Source of the DNA: Xanthoparmelia taractica
Lineage: Eukaryota; Ascomycota; Lecanoromycetes; Lecanorales; Parmeliaceae
Length of the DNA: 64,000 nucleotides
NCBI GenBank assembly: GCA_033085395.1
Contig: JANQBS010000086.1
Coordinates: 1 to 64,000 of the forward strand
Reading direction: 5' to 3'
Shown here: positions 1-10,109 of the stretch, in pieces
How positions within the stretch are numbered: position 1 is the first letter of the stretch
Layout of the letters: every line of letters starts with the position of its first letter
Position numbers and translations under genes: made by a program
The notes under the pieces: generated by a model
The model's input: the letters and a program-made list of their open reading frames with translations, nothing else
What the model was told of the DNA's origin: nothing
Databases searched by the model: none

Positions 1-796
1 TTAATAGAATTATCTCGCTATACGAAGATACGAAAATAAATAATTTAATATAGATCTTTCTTCGAATAAACTCGCCTCGAGATTAAGTAATAATATTAAT
101 CGTAGTGCTATAGCTATTAATTCTTATTTTCTTATTAACTATATTAATAATAATCTCTTCGAGCTTAATAATGTTATTTTTAATAAGCATTTTAACACGT
201 AAGTTATTAATAATATATAACTCTCTACGTCGATATGTAAGCACTCTTCGATCTTGATTATTAATTTCAGAAAGATAAATATTCTATATAATATACTTCG
301 AAGTCTCGTGCTTAGAAGCATTAATCTCACGCACTCGTAAAGATATTATTATCTTAAAAATAACTATATTCGAATATTGCTAAGAATATTATAATCTATC
401 TATTAAACTTATATTATATTCGATATTAATATAAATCTTATCTTCTTAATTAATAGAATCGAGCTTAACTTTAATTATAATATAAGTTTAGCTTCGAAAA
501 GTAAAATTATTTCTTAAATCCTAATTAGAAGCGATAGATTTAATAATTTTTAATTATTTATTAGCGAAGTTAAAAGACTTTACAAGTTGCTTATTAGAGT
601 GAGAAGACTTTTCTACTTCTTTGATATAAACGTGCTTTCTAGAATAGTTAACACGTAAATATCTATATAACTTAGTTTTAAATAAGAAGAATTTCTAATA
701 GTTTCGATAGTAGGTTTCGATTCTTATAAAGTTAGTAAATTAATTATTATTTAATAGTGTAGAAAGCTTATTAGAATTAGTATAATATATCTTATT
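1..796. repeat. AT-rich, RIP-like relic DNA
   Basis: The stretch is almost entirely A/T with dense TAA/TAG stops in all frames and no convincing ORF; the one short open frame (139-330, minus) is composition-driven. High TpA and depleted CpA/TpG is what RIP leaves in ascomycete repeats. The original element cannot be recognised. Confidence 0.7.
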
Positions 797-2012
797 TACG
801 GGTCGGAAAGGTCTGGGATGGTCTGGGATATAGAGTGTCGATATCATATCATAATATAATATAATATTAAGATTATATTATTTGATTTTTATGAGATAAT
901 CTGGGAAACGTGCTAATATCATGGAATAGTCTGGGAAATTTCTGGTATATGTAGGAATATTCTATGTTATATGTAGGGGTATAGGAAATATATTATATAT
1001 AGAAGAAGTTACTCTATATAGAATCATATGAACGTATTCTAGCTATTATTCTAGTTATTACTTCACTTTATTATCGTTATTATTATTATTATTTCACTTC
1101 ATTATCACGTTATTAAGTATTCTAATTATTATTCTAATTATTACTTTACTTTATTATCGTTATTATTATTACTTCACTTTATTATTACGTTATTAAGCTA
1201 AGCTCGTTATCGCATTTAATATCGTATTACGAAAGATCTTCGCAATTATTTAGAGCTTAACGAGTTATTTCTATTACTATTAATATATTTAATTTATTTA
1301 ATTATTAAAAGAATTACTAATACGCTAATTATAATAATAATCTATTATTTATTCTACGATAGCAAATTCTTCTCTCCTCCCTTCGCATTATAAAAAGAAT
1401 TTATAATTATTTTTTATAATTATATATTCTTAGTTATTAAAGTTACACGCTTCGTATAAATAATATAAAGATTTAATAATTTACTTAATCTTAAAGAATA
1501 AAATACGGGGAATCTTAAACATATTTTCTATATAACGTATATTATTTAACTATTCTTATAAGAGCTTCTTAATAAGATTCGCGTTAGTCTAATTAACGAG
1601 AACTTTTAGAAAAGCTAATATAATTCGAAGAAATAGAACACTATTTAAAGATAAGAGAAAGATTTATTAATAATTTTAGCTAAGATATATAAATTCTAGT
1701 TATTATTCTAGCTATTACTAATATGTAATATATATAGATTCGTAAAACGAAAGTCTATATTTAATGCTAGTAGTTAGCGTAAGAAGTATTTCTTATTTTA
1801 TTCGTCACCTAATATAAGAAATAATCTATATTATAAAATATCCCTACATATACTAGAAATTTCTTAGATTATTTTGTAATATTAGTAATTTCTTATTTTA
1901 TATTTTTATAAGTGATCTGGTATAATTCCCTTATGATATCCTTTCATGATATGATATGATATGGTATAATATGGGATATCCCATCAAATATATTAGACCT
2001 TTCCGGCCCGTA
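797..2012. mobile_element. Non-autonomous hAT-like DNA transposon, 1216 bp
   Basis: The ends are inverted repeats: left TACGGGTCGGAAAGGTCT, and the right end read in reverse complement TACGGGCCGGAAAGGTCT. An exact 8-bp duplication ATCTTATT sits on both sides (789-796 and 2013-2020), which is the target-site length of hAT transposons. No transposase ORF is present, so it is a deletion derivative or MITE-like element. The inner ends keep further partial inverted similarity (GGGATAT, ATGATATGATAT). The interior holds an imperfect tandem duplication of about 82 bp (1035-1198). The element shares its terminal repeat with the shorter copy at 3937-4212. Assignment to hAT rests on the 8-bp duplication only. 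Confidence 0.8.
1035..1198. repeat. Imperfect tandem duplication of an ~82-bp unit
   Basis: Two adjacent copies (about 1035-1118 and 1119-1198), each starting ATTCTA, containing a CTTTATTATCGTTATTATT core and ending CGTTATTAAG. They lie inside the hAT-like element and differ by a few transitions and an ATT-unit length change. Confidence 0.6.
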
Positions 2013-2020
2013 ATCTTATT

Positions 2021-3928
2021 CTTATATTAATCTTCGTCTATAAAGTAAGAGTATTTAATATTAATATTTTCTTTCTAATAATTCGAATTTTAAGCTTACT
2101 CGTTATATTTAATATTTTTATTAATAATAGAGACCTAATAAATAATTACTTTTAAACGATTTATAGTATTAAATTAAGATCTTTAATTACTTAATTAAAA
2201 ATTAATTAATTTTAAAGAAAACTATTATTAATTATTAAATCAAGATCGATTCGAAATCGAATTTAATACGTTTAATATAGCGATTTATAGAGATTAACGA
2301 GATTAAGCGTTTTATTAATAAGCGTTTTACTATAAATTTAAATAAGTATTTTAAATATTATAAAAACGAGAAAATAACTAAGTTAATTAAGCGGTTTAAC
2401 TCTTATATTAATTATTAAGTTAACGAAAAGATTATTAAAAGTAAGATCTCTAATATTAATTATTAGAATTTATACTTTGCTAAAATCGAAATTAAAATTA
2501 TTAAGAAGATTACGATTATAAACGAGATTAATATTAATTAGAAATATCTCTATTACTATTACTTCGATTTTGAGAAGAACGATTTTTTAAAAAAAGATAT
2601 TTCCCGAAGAAGAAGAAGAAGAAAATTTATATATTCTCGAACTGTATCTATTTACGTAGATTTATTAATTATATTTAAAATTATTTATTTTCTCAAGAAA
2701 ATTATATAAGATAATTCGATTCTTTAATCTTCTTAAATCACGTCTTAACTTAGTATTTAAATTATTATAAATAATATTAAGCTAATTTTTAATACTAATT
2801 AAGTCGATATCTTTCGAAGCACGTAAGATCTTTTATATATACTCTCTAGGCTCTCTTCTACTAATAATATCTCTTAAGATATATCTTTTCTTTAATAACG
2901 AATTAATCGCTATATTAATAAATACTTTAAATCGTTTAATTAATATTCTTTTTCACTTATTTAATTTATTCTTAAGCTTTATAAGACGCTTATTATTATT
3001 AAAAAGCTCGCTTAATTATTATTTTAAAGTAGATCCCTTAAAATAAGTTTAGAGATTTATATAAACGAGCTTATTATCTTTAATGCTAGCTACGTTACGA
3101 GCATACTTTAAAAATAAATATATATCTCGAAAGTAAGTCTTCTTTAATATATACTTTATTAAAGAATTATCGAAAGTTATTCACTTATTCTTATATATCG
3201 AATTAAAGAATCTTATATTATTAGCATTTTATCAATCGACTAATACTACTATAGCATTAATACTATTTAATTCTAGCGATTCTTACTTATTAGACGATCT
3301 AGATACGCTACATAGAAGGTCTTATAAAGTAGTTTATTGTTACTATAAAAAGTTAATATTCTTTTAATTAATATCGTTATTTTTAATTATATTAAAGTCA
3401 TTTAAAATATCTCTAAAAATAGAATTTATACGTAAATTTAAATTAGAATTCGATATAAAATTCAAATTAAAATTAATGAAGTTCGTAATAGTTAAATTAT
3501 TAGAATTAGAGTTAATATTAAAAGAATTTTTAATAGAACTTTTTAAAGGCGAAGAGCGAGATATATCGTTAGTAGAAGAAGATTTTCTTAATCTTTTTAA
3601 CGATTAAATATTAGTCTTAAATCTAATTAGAGTAATCTTAAAAATTAATCGATTAAAAATTTAATTAGTAGATTAATTTAATAAAGTCTTAATAGATATA
3701 AAACGAGCTCTTACATATACGTCACGAGCTAATAAAGCTACTTCTTTTGCAATCTCTAAAGGCCTGAAATTAATCTTAACAATATCGATAATAAACTATT
3801 TAACATCGTCGAAGATAAGATTAATAAAGACGTGCTCGAAGTGTAGAAATTCGTTTATTTAAAAGATTAAAATAATAACATCCCGCGAGATAGAGTTTAG
3901 AGCTAACGAAGTTAGAATAATAGTAATT
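2021..3928. repeat. AT-rich RIP-like relic between the two hAT-like elements
   Basis: Stop-saturated AT-rich DNA with scattered purine runs (GAAGAAGAAGAAG near 2606) and no reading frame I can follow. It is probably decayed transposon coding sequence, but no motif survives to name it. Confidence 0.55.
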
Positions 3929-3936
3929 TTCTTGAT

Positions 3937-4212
3937 TACGGGTCGGAAAGGTGTGGTATCTGTTGAATAGAGTCGTTTTTAACTTTTTTTTAACTTTTTT
4001 TAAAAAATTATATCTTTTTAATCTATTTATAGAATTTTATAATTACATAAGCGTTCGCTTAAGCTTTTTACGTATTTATAGAATATAGAAAAATATTACG
4101 TAATATATTTATTAAAAACCTAATGGGAGTATGAGATATCCCATACCTTTCGGTATGATATTCGAAAAACTAGTCCCATATCATCAAATATACCACACCT
4201 TTCCGACCCGTA
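3937..4212. mobile_element. hAT-like MITE, 276 bp
   Basis: A complete miniature element. Its inverted repeats are TACGGGTCGGAAAGGTGTGG at the left and the exact reverse complement at the right, reaching 23 bp. It is flanked by a perfect 8-bp duplication TTCTTGAT (3929-3936 and 4213-4220). The interior is non-coding and AT-rich. The first 16 bases of the terminal repeat match the 1216-bp element at 797-2012, so both were probably mobilised by one transposase, which is not in the window. Confidence 0.88.
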
Positions 4213-4220
4213 TTCTTGAT

Positions 4221-5193
4221 AACGAAGAAGTAGTATTATATTAATAAGAAAGATTTTTTTATTAACGTCAAGGTGTAACGCATATATGTAATTAATAGTA
4301 TTATATTTCTTTCTCTTTTTTTATTTAATTATAGTAAAGATAATAAGATAAGTAGCTCAAAAGGGGCGGCAGTTGTCTATAATAGTAGTAATATAATAAT
4401 ATAGCAATAATAAGTGAGCTACAGTGATGATAGTGATAATACTAATGATAGTGAGTGTGAGGGAGCTGAGTTTAATAAGTTTTTTGACGAACTCAGTAAG
4501 ATTTCGATCGTTCGAGTAAGTATTTCAATAATCTTATATACGGATTTTATTAGATAGAATATAGTTCTTCGCGGAGAAGAGTTATTTCAACGAATATAAT
4601 AAGTACTAATTAAAAAACAATAGATGAAGAATTTCCTAAAATAGCTAATAATAGCTATTTAAGCGTTACTATTATACTATAATAGTAAAAGAAGTGTATT
4701 TAAATAGCTAGTTGAGTGTGTCTAATTCTTAATTATTCTAAGTTGGAAAATTCTATCTAAATTTAGCCGGCCAAGCACTTGCCTTTGCTAAGCACTTGCC
4801 TTAGCCGATTCTTTGGCTTGGCAAGTGCGTTTCGTGATAGAGTCTAATTAATAGATATACTCGTAAATAATCTTCTTTATTTCGTTTATAAGAACTTAAT
4901 CTACTATTAATCGACTTAATTTAAAATAGTTTCTCGTATATCGTCTTCAAAGCTTTCTCGATAATACGTTATATTCACGCGTAATACGAGCGATAAACGC
5001 GTTAGAATTAATAAATAGATAGACTATAGTTCTATTAATACGAGTCTCTTAGATCTAGTAATTCTAATATATTATAATAATTATAAAGTATTAAATAATA
5101 AAAGAAGAAAATAGTCTAATATAATTAATTAAGATAGTTAATTAACTGAGGTGACTACTATTAAGAAGCAAGCGACGAAAGTATTATGCGACG
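4221..5193. repeat. AT-rich relic DNA with two GC-richer islands
   Basis: Mostly stop-rich A/T sequence. Two islands stand out: an open, acidic coding-like stretch at 4414-4557, and a GC-richer hairpin at 4766-4830. No intact gene is visible. Confidence 0.55.
4766..4830. repeat. Hairpin with a 13-bp direct repeat, possible transposon end
   Basis: AAGCACTTGCCTT occurs twice (4773-4785 and 4790-4802), followed by the inverted sequence CTTGGCAAGTGC (4817-4828). It is much richer in G+C than its surroundings. It looks like the terminal repeat of a DNA transposon fragment; no target duplication was found. Confidence 0.45.
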
Positions 5194-5198
5194 ATTAC

Positions 5199-5351
5199 TG
5201 TCATGGAAAATTGTCTGGGATTGATGGTTGAAAAGTCTGTGGAATTCTAAGGGCCGCAGGGCGGAGATTATGCTGAGAAACTAATACAAATTTGGCCTAG
5301 CCTCCCCGATCCTTCCTCGATCTTCCCTTGGTATACTGGAAAACCGTGACA
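5199..5351. repeat. Left LTR of the miniature element
   Basis: 153 bp, TGTCA at the start and TGACA at the end. It retains more G and C than the right copy, notably in its first 45 bases. Confidence 0.85.
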
Positions 5352-6147
5352 ATATTTCATAACAATAAGAAAAAATAAGCGATCTCGCTTGCTTAGATAT
5401 ATATTCAAAAATAATAAGTTATAATCTCAATTAAATCCTCGTGGCAGTGACGATAGACTGCTAGAAAACTAATAATAGTAAGATCAAATTGACGGCTGAA
5501 AGCATATAGTGTAGAAGTAGTTAGAATATTATAACAATAACAACATAATTATTGATTAATATCTTTCTTCAATAATTATATAAATGCTATTAAGTTAAGG
5601 GGAATTGTATTCTCGGTCGATAAAACTTGTTAAGTTATTTGAATATAGCGGTGAGGTGAGTAGACGTGATATAGTTTGAGTTTAAAGGGTATTAGCAGCA
5701 GTTATTGTATTTTTATATTATCGTACTAAGTTATTAAAGTTCGTGAGATCTTTAACGTTATATTATTGATTATATTTAGGCCCGTATCTTAATTATCTGA
5801 TAAGATACTATATAATAAAGTCTCTATCTTTTCGAATGACTCACCTATTAAGAATTCGCTTTACTTTCTAGAACTTATATAATTCCTAAATATCAAATGC
5901 GAGAATAAGTACTTATCTATTTACTGAAGTAGCTAGCGTTAATTTATAAAGCTAATTAATAAGAGAAGTAAAAATAAGAGACTTTTAAGTAGATAAAGAG
6001 TAGAGAGAAAAGCTAATAAGATTTTACTAATCTAATAGCTCACTTATTTAATAAATTCAATAACGGTGAGTAAGCTATATTGATAAAGAACTTCTTCTAA
6101 ACGATTCGATAGTTAGTTAGTATCGAAATTAAGCGTTGCTATTATAT

Positions 6148-6300
6148 TATCATGAAAAATAATCTAAGATTAATAATTAAAAAGTCTATGGAATTTTAAG
6201 GGCCGTAGGGCGGAGATTATGCTGAGAAACTAATATAAATTTGGCCTAGCCTCCCCGATCCTTACCCGATCTTCCCTTGGCATACTGGAAAACCGTGATA
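6148..6300. repeat. Right LTR of the miniature element, RIP-altered
   Basis: 153 bp, aligned without gaps to the left LTR. By hand count there are 18 differences: ten G-to-A, four C-to-T, two T-to-C and two transversions. Its ends are TATCA and TGATA, so both terminal motifs carry RIP-type changes. Confidence 0.85.
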
Positions 6301-6305
6301 ATTAC

Positions 6306-6915
6306 TTATCTTTTATAAGAAGGGGTGTTGTAAAAGAAGAGGAGAATATATTTCGAGATTCCTAGAGAATAGAGAGTCTACGAGAATACGCTCGAGAGGA
6401 AGTGTTGATATTTAGGTCACCTGATTAGATCACGTGACACGCTAAGGCGTGCCTTATAATCTCGCTTTCCTAGCTAGTACTCCTTAGCCAATACAATTAC
6501 TACGTGTTCTACTCTATATTTTAATAGAGTTATCGAGTTACTTAGTATATAGATCTTACTCTTCTATAGATTAATTAATAATTCTTCTTCTTCTTATATT
6601 AAATTCTTAATAATTAGAGCTAATATTAAATTTCTTAATAATAAACGTTTTAATTATTTTACGATTTTAAGAGTCTCTATCTACTACGATAGCGAGATTA
6701 TATAATAAGACAATATATTATTAATAGTTCTCGTATTAAATTTTAGTAAGAAAACGATCGAAATATTACTAGCGGGTAAATTCGGTTAATTTGCCAGAGG
6801 TAGTATACTAAATAACTTTAGACTCTCGGCTTTGCGCCTCACCTCATATAGGAAAGTGTAACAAAAATGATTCTAATATAGACAATATCGTTCCTCTTCC
6901 ACACTACTTCAGGCA
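6306..6915. repeat. LTR relic and edge of the AT-rich block
   Basis: At 6403 a sequence starts TGTTGATATTTAGG and is preceded by a purine run (GAGAGGAAG), as a 3' LTR is preceded by its polypurine tract. It contains CACGTG near 6433 and a GC-richer patch to about 6490, then decays into AT-rich sequence. Its right end and target duplication were not found. Composition becomes normal at about 6780-6850, close to the stop of the glycosyltransferase gene. Confidence 0.4.
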
Positions 6916-8205
6916 TCATGGATAATAGTTAGTCAACTCTTTGCAATCAACTTGATCCATCCCTTCAATACTTTCCCATAACGACTCAGGTACCGGCTTG
7001 GCAAGCGCATTGGCATTACCTCTGTCCTGCTTCTCTATAAACTCTTGCCGCGACTTCATTCCATAATGGTGAAGAGCCCACTTATCATGGGTAATCGGAT
7101 TCCTGAACGGTCCAGCGGGATCTCCGTGCTCTCCTACCTCCATGTACCCATCTTTTGTCCCAATATGATGTACATTATTCACTTGCTGGAAGAGCTCGGT
7201 GCGAACAAACATCTTTACGTGTTTATTTTCTCCATTAGGATCGTTAACGACACACTTGTCGAAATTTTTGCGCGCACCGCCTTCAGGACGGGTAAGCAAA
7301 CCGGCCGAGGTGTGGGTAAGCCATTGAGCAGCCACAGCACCGACAGTATCATTGTGTTCCCAATCATGCAGCCATTGCATTAGCGTTTGGCCGTTCCGCA
7401 TCTCGAGGAACTCATCAGCATCTAGGAAAGCCATCCATGTGTGGCGCTTGCCATAGTCTTTAATGCACATGTTGCCGTAAATATGGTGGTGCATTGGCTC
7501 GGGCCGTTCGTCGATCGGGGTGCGAGGTATATAGGTAAAGGTGATCGCTGAGTGGGGGATGCCGTAATCAGGGAGGATAGAAATTGGTGGTTGACTTCCA
7601 TCATCCATAACATAAAAACGTCGAATGCCATGATGATAGTAGTAGTGGGGGAACCATTCAAGGAGGTCCAGGTGCTGATTCTTCACAGCTATACATATGG
7701 ACATGTACTCTCCGTCATCACCAGGAGGAAGGGGCGGGTATGGGGTTGTCGTGAATTTTGCTGTTATCCCGCTGCCTGTGGTAGACGCTGACTCATGCGA
7801 AGGCTTGAGCTTTTCCTTCGAGAAAGGGTTTTCCTTGGGATCAGGCTCTCCCTTAAGCTCTGAATTTCCGCTGGAATGAGAGTATCCTCCTAAGGCTGAA
7901 GCCTTGCTGGAGAAATATGCAGCATCCTTCAAATGAGTGCTCTCACTGGAAGGATATTGCATGCCTTTTAAATTGTTATCCTTGTTCGAGCCTTGAAGTG
8001 TCGGATTAGTAGCCTCGTCCAGCAAAGGCGCCAAAGATTTCGAGGAACGCCCGCCAGGGACGATCCACAGCACGGTATATATAGAAAGAGCGATAAGTAC
8101 GCAGATAGTGAAGACTCGCACGATGCGCGTAGGGCTGAAGACGATGGGCCGATCCCAAAAGTCGTTGTTTTGCTGTGAGGAGAACATCATAGCTTCGAGA
8201 TTCAT
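6916..8205 (-). CDS. GT92-like glycosyltransferase, type II membrane protein
   Basis: A single-exon gene of 429 aa when started at the first ATG (8203-8205); the open frame reaches 8229 only through a TTG. Residues 1-28 are cytosolic, about 29-50 form one hydrophobic anchor, and a Ser/Pro-rich stalk runs to about 140. The catalytic domain follows, with an ICIAVKNQHLDLLEWFPHY-type opening, YVMDDGS and the DxD-like metal site in FLDADEFLE, then a KWALHHYG segment near the C-terminus. This order fits glycosyltransferase family 92/DUF23 and related GT2-like Golgi enzymes; donor and acceptor cannot be told from sequence. It is the first intact gene after the RIP-affected block and its codon use looks normal. 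Confidence 0.8.
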   Translation of the reverse strand: MNLEAMMFSSQQNNDFWDRPIVFSPTRIVRVFTICVLIALSIYTVLWIVPGGRSSKSLAPLLDEATNPTLQGSNKDNNLKGMQYPSSESTHLKDAAYFSSKASALGGYSHSSGNSELKGEPDPKENPFSKEKLKPSHESASTTGSGITAKFTTTPYPPLPPGDDGEYMSICIAVKNQHLDLLEWFPHYYYHHGIRRFYVMDDGSQPPISILPDYGIPHSAITFTYIPRTPIDERPEPMHHHIYGNMCIKDYGKRHTWMAFLDADEFLEMRNGQTLMQWLHDWEHNDTVGAVAAQWLTHTSAGLLTRPEGGARKNFDKCVVNDPNGENKHVKMFVRTELFQQVNNVHHIGTKDGYMEVGEHGDPAGPFRNPITHDKWALHHYGMKSRQEFIEKQDRGNANALAKPVPESLWESIEGMDQVDCKELTNYYP

Positions 8206-8989
8206 AAAGCTTCTCTCAGCACAAATCAACTAAGTCCGTGAATACATCAGTGAAGTAACATTTCATGATGAAAAGCACTTCTTATGTACAGTACAGGGCA
8301 AAAGGTTAATTAATGAAAGCTGAATGTTGTAAAGGTGGCACGAAACTGTTAGTGTTATTTCATATTCCTTGGCAGGAGATACAAAGGCCTCAAACACGGT
8401 AACACCTATAAGCTGGAATATGGGTCAAATAATCAGGCATGGGGTACGACGTAAGAATAGACGACCATTTCAGGGATAAAGGCGACGCTTTTAGACGTTT
8501 TAGAGGTTAGGTGATGTCCTCGGCGATCTGAACTAAAAATTTAAACATTTGCTAACCGGCTTTGAAGTTTTTGAGATAGCTATGACAAGAGCGCGTGTAG
8601 TTCTGATAGCATTAGTCCTTTGCCGCATTATTGTCTGGCCAAATGCTGCAGGCATTGTTTTCTTGACCCTATTGAAAATGGGTTGGATCATTATCATGTC
8701 ATAAATCACGCAAGGATCAAGGTGAGATGAAGTCTCCAAATCCATGTACAAGAGGTGTGGAGATTGCAAGGAAGACAGCGGAATTGTGATTGGGACAAGT
8801 CTCACAGAGCGTCGTCCGAATAATAGTGCACCGGCAACATGCTTCTTTTTTGTCTTATTTTGAAAGATGTGAATCCAGACGTTCGGGCATTTGTCAACCT
8901 GGTTAATGAAGCGCTCATGCTACATCTCTTCCATGAAGAGCATTCCACCCCATCAAATCACATGGCCTGACTTGATAATCATGATCCAC
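8206..8989. other. Intergenic: upstream of the glycosyltransferase, downstream of rpl32
   Basis: About 780 bp with only short unconvincing ORFs (the longest, 8533-8805 minus, has no recognisable feature). It should hold the promoter of the glycosyltransferase and the 3' UTR of rpl32. No RNA gene or repeat was seen. Confidence 0.5.
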
Positions 8990-9734
8990 CTAAGACTCCG
9001 TAGTCACCCGAGCCTTCGCGTTTGTAACCTTTACCCCCAGCTGCTTCGCCTTTGCTACGATATCCACTCTCTTTCTCGATGAAACTGCATGAGAAATCCT
9101 ATTTGCAGTTAGTGATCTATACAAATATGTAGATGTACGATTGAGAAACAGCGAGTACGTGTACGTACTCTGCCGCGAACGTCTTGTTGTGCATAAGCAG
9201 AAGGTCAACGTCTCTAGAATTATGGACCACGAAAGCTTTGTGACCGGAAGGCATCATATGCCGGGTTTTCTTGTTAGAACCGTATCCGATCTAAACCATG
9301 GTACTTCGATTAGCCTCCATCTCCAGGAAATTAATCTGCCGTCCACGAAGTTGGCGTTCTGAGAAGCAGGCTGGATCCGTGCCCGTAAGTTCCACCTGTG
9401 TAACGCAGTGATTACACCCCAAAATTGGACACATACTGAAGGCATAGCAGCTTGACCCTTGAAACGTCTTCGGACTCGGTTGTCGATACCTTTGGGCTTC
9501 CGCCAGTTTGCGTCGACACATTTGTAGGTGTCGCTCTGGTGACGGTTGAAGCGCTTGGTGCCTGCAGAATGAGATATCAGCAGAGTGATATTGCTTGTCG
9601 TACATCTTAGGCGTCGATTTGGTTATTGAAGAGGATGTAGATTAAAGCGGAGGTGGAGCGCTTTGTGAGGAGCCTCAATAACAGATTGACGTACGCTTTT
9701 TTACGATTTTGATGTGTTTTTTCGCGGCAGCCAT
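8990..9734 (-). CDS. rpl32: 60S ribosomal protein eL32
   Basis: Four short exons: 9695-9734, 9437-9561, 9169-9290 and 8990-9098 (396 nt, 131 aa, the usual eL32 length). The protein starts MAAAKKHIKIVKKRTKRF and contains the family signature WRKPKGIDNRVRRRFKGQ, then MPSIGYGSNKKTRHMMPSGHK and LLLMHNKTFAAEISHAVSSR. Introns are 133, 146 and 70 nt, with GTACGT or GTATGT donors and, in the last, a CACTAACTGCAAATAG branch and acceptor. The first intron lies after only 40 coding bases, as is common in fungal ribosomal protein genes. Because every exon is short, simple ORF scanning misses this gene. It acts in the large ribosomal subunit. Confidence 0.95.
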
Positions 9735-10109
9735 CTAGATTTCATATCAGCTGTCGTCTATGTCAGGAGCTGCCACGTTTGCAAGAGACAGACCTTGACG
9801 TTTGTGATCTATGTTGTCGTGATCTTCGAATTCGAATTTCCCGCGGCAGTGGTGTGGTTAAGCGAAATGTTCTAATGGTTAGGGCAGTCTTGTCCCGATT
9901 GGGCAAAGCTCTATCCCATGATGTCTAAAAATAATAGAAGTACCTTAAGTATGCGGGACTGTACAGACCCATATCGAACTAATCTACGTAGTCAGCAGCG
10001 CTCTACCTTTCTATCCTGACATGCGAATCTCGCTAGTGCTCCTCGCGCGTCTGACGATCTCGCCTGCGGTCCTAAGCAATAGATGCTTTATGGTTTTCAT
10101 CGCCAACTG
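9735..10109. promoter_or_regulatory. rpl32 promoter region
   Basis: 375 bp between the rpl32 start and the stop of the DnaJ gene, so it holds the rpl32 promoter and the DnaJ 3' UTR. I found no clear TATA box. Sequence around 9860-9915 weakly resembles tRNA A/B boxes but does not fold as one. Confidence 0.4.

Larger units (their letters stand above)
5199..6300. mobile_element. Miniature LTR retroelement (TRIM-like), 1102 bp
   Basis: Two direct repeats of exactly 153 bp (5199-5351 and 6148-6300) flank about 800 bp of non-coding sequence. The left LTR starts TGTCA and ends TGACA, the usual TG...CA with short inverted ends. ATTAC precedes the left LTR (5194-5198) and follows the right one (6301-6305), a perfect 5-bp target duplication. 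No gag or pol frame is present, so it was mobilised in trans, as terminal-repeat retrotransposons in miniature are. I could not identify a primer-binding site or a polypurine tract with confidence. The right LTR carries about fourteen G-to-A or C-to-T changes relative to the left. Confidence 0.85.

Noticed and set aside
139..330. 63-codon minus-strand ORF in the AT-rich block
   Set aside because: It is Leu/Ile-rich, as any frame would be in this composition, with no motif and stop-rich surroundings.
9860..9915. tRNA-like GGTTAGGGCAG stretch upstream of rpl32
   Set aside because: No cloverleaf can be drawn and the T-arm is missing.
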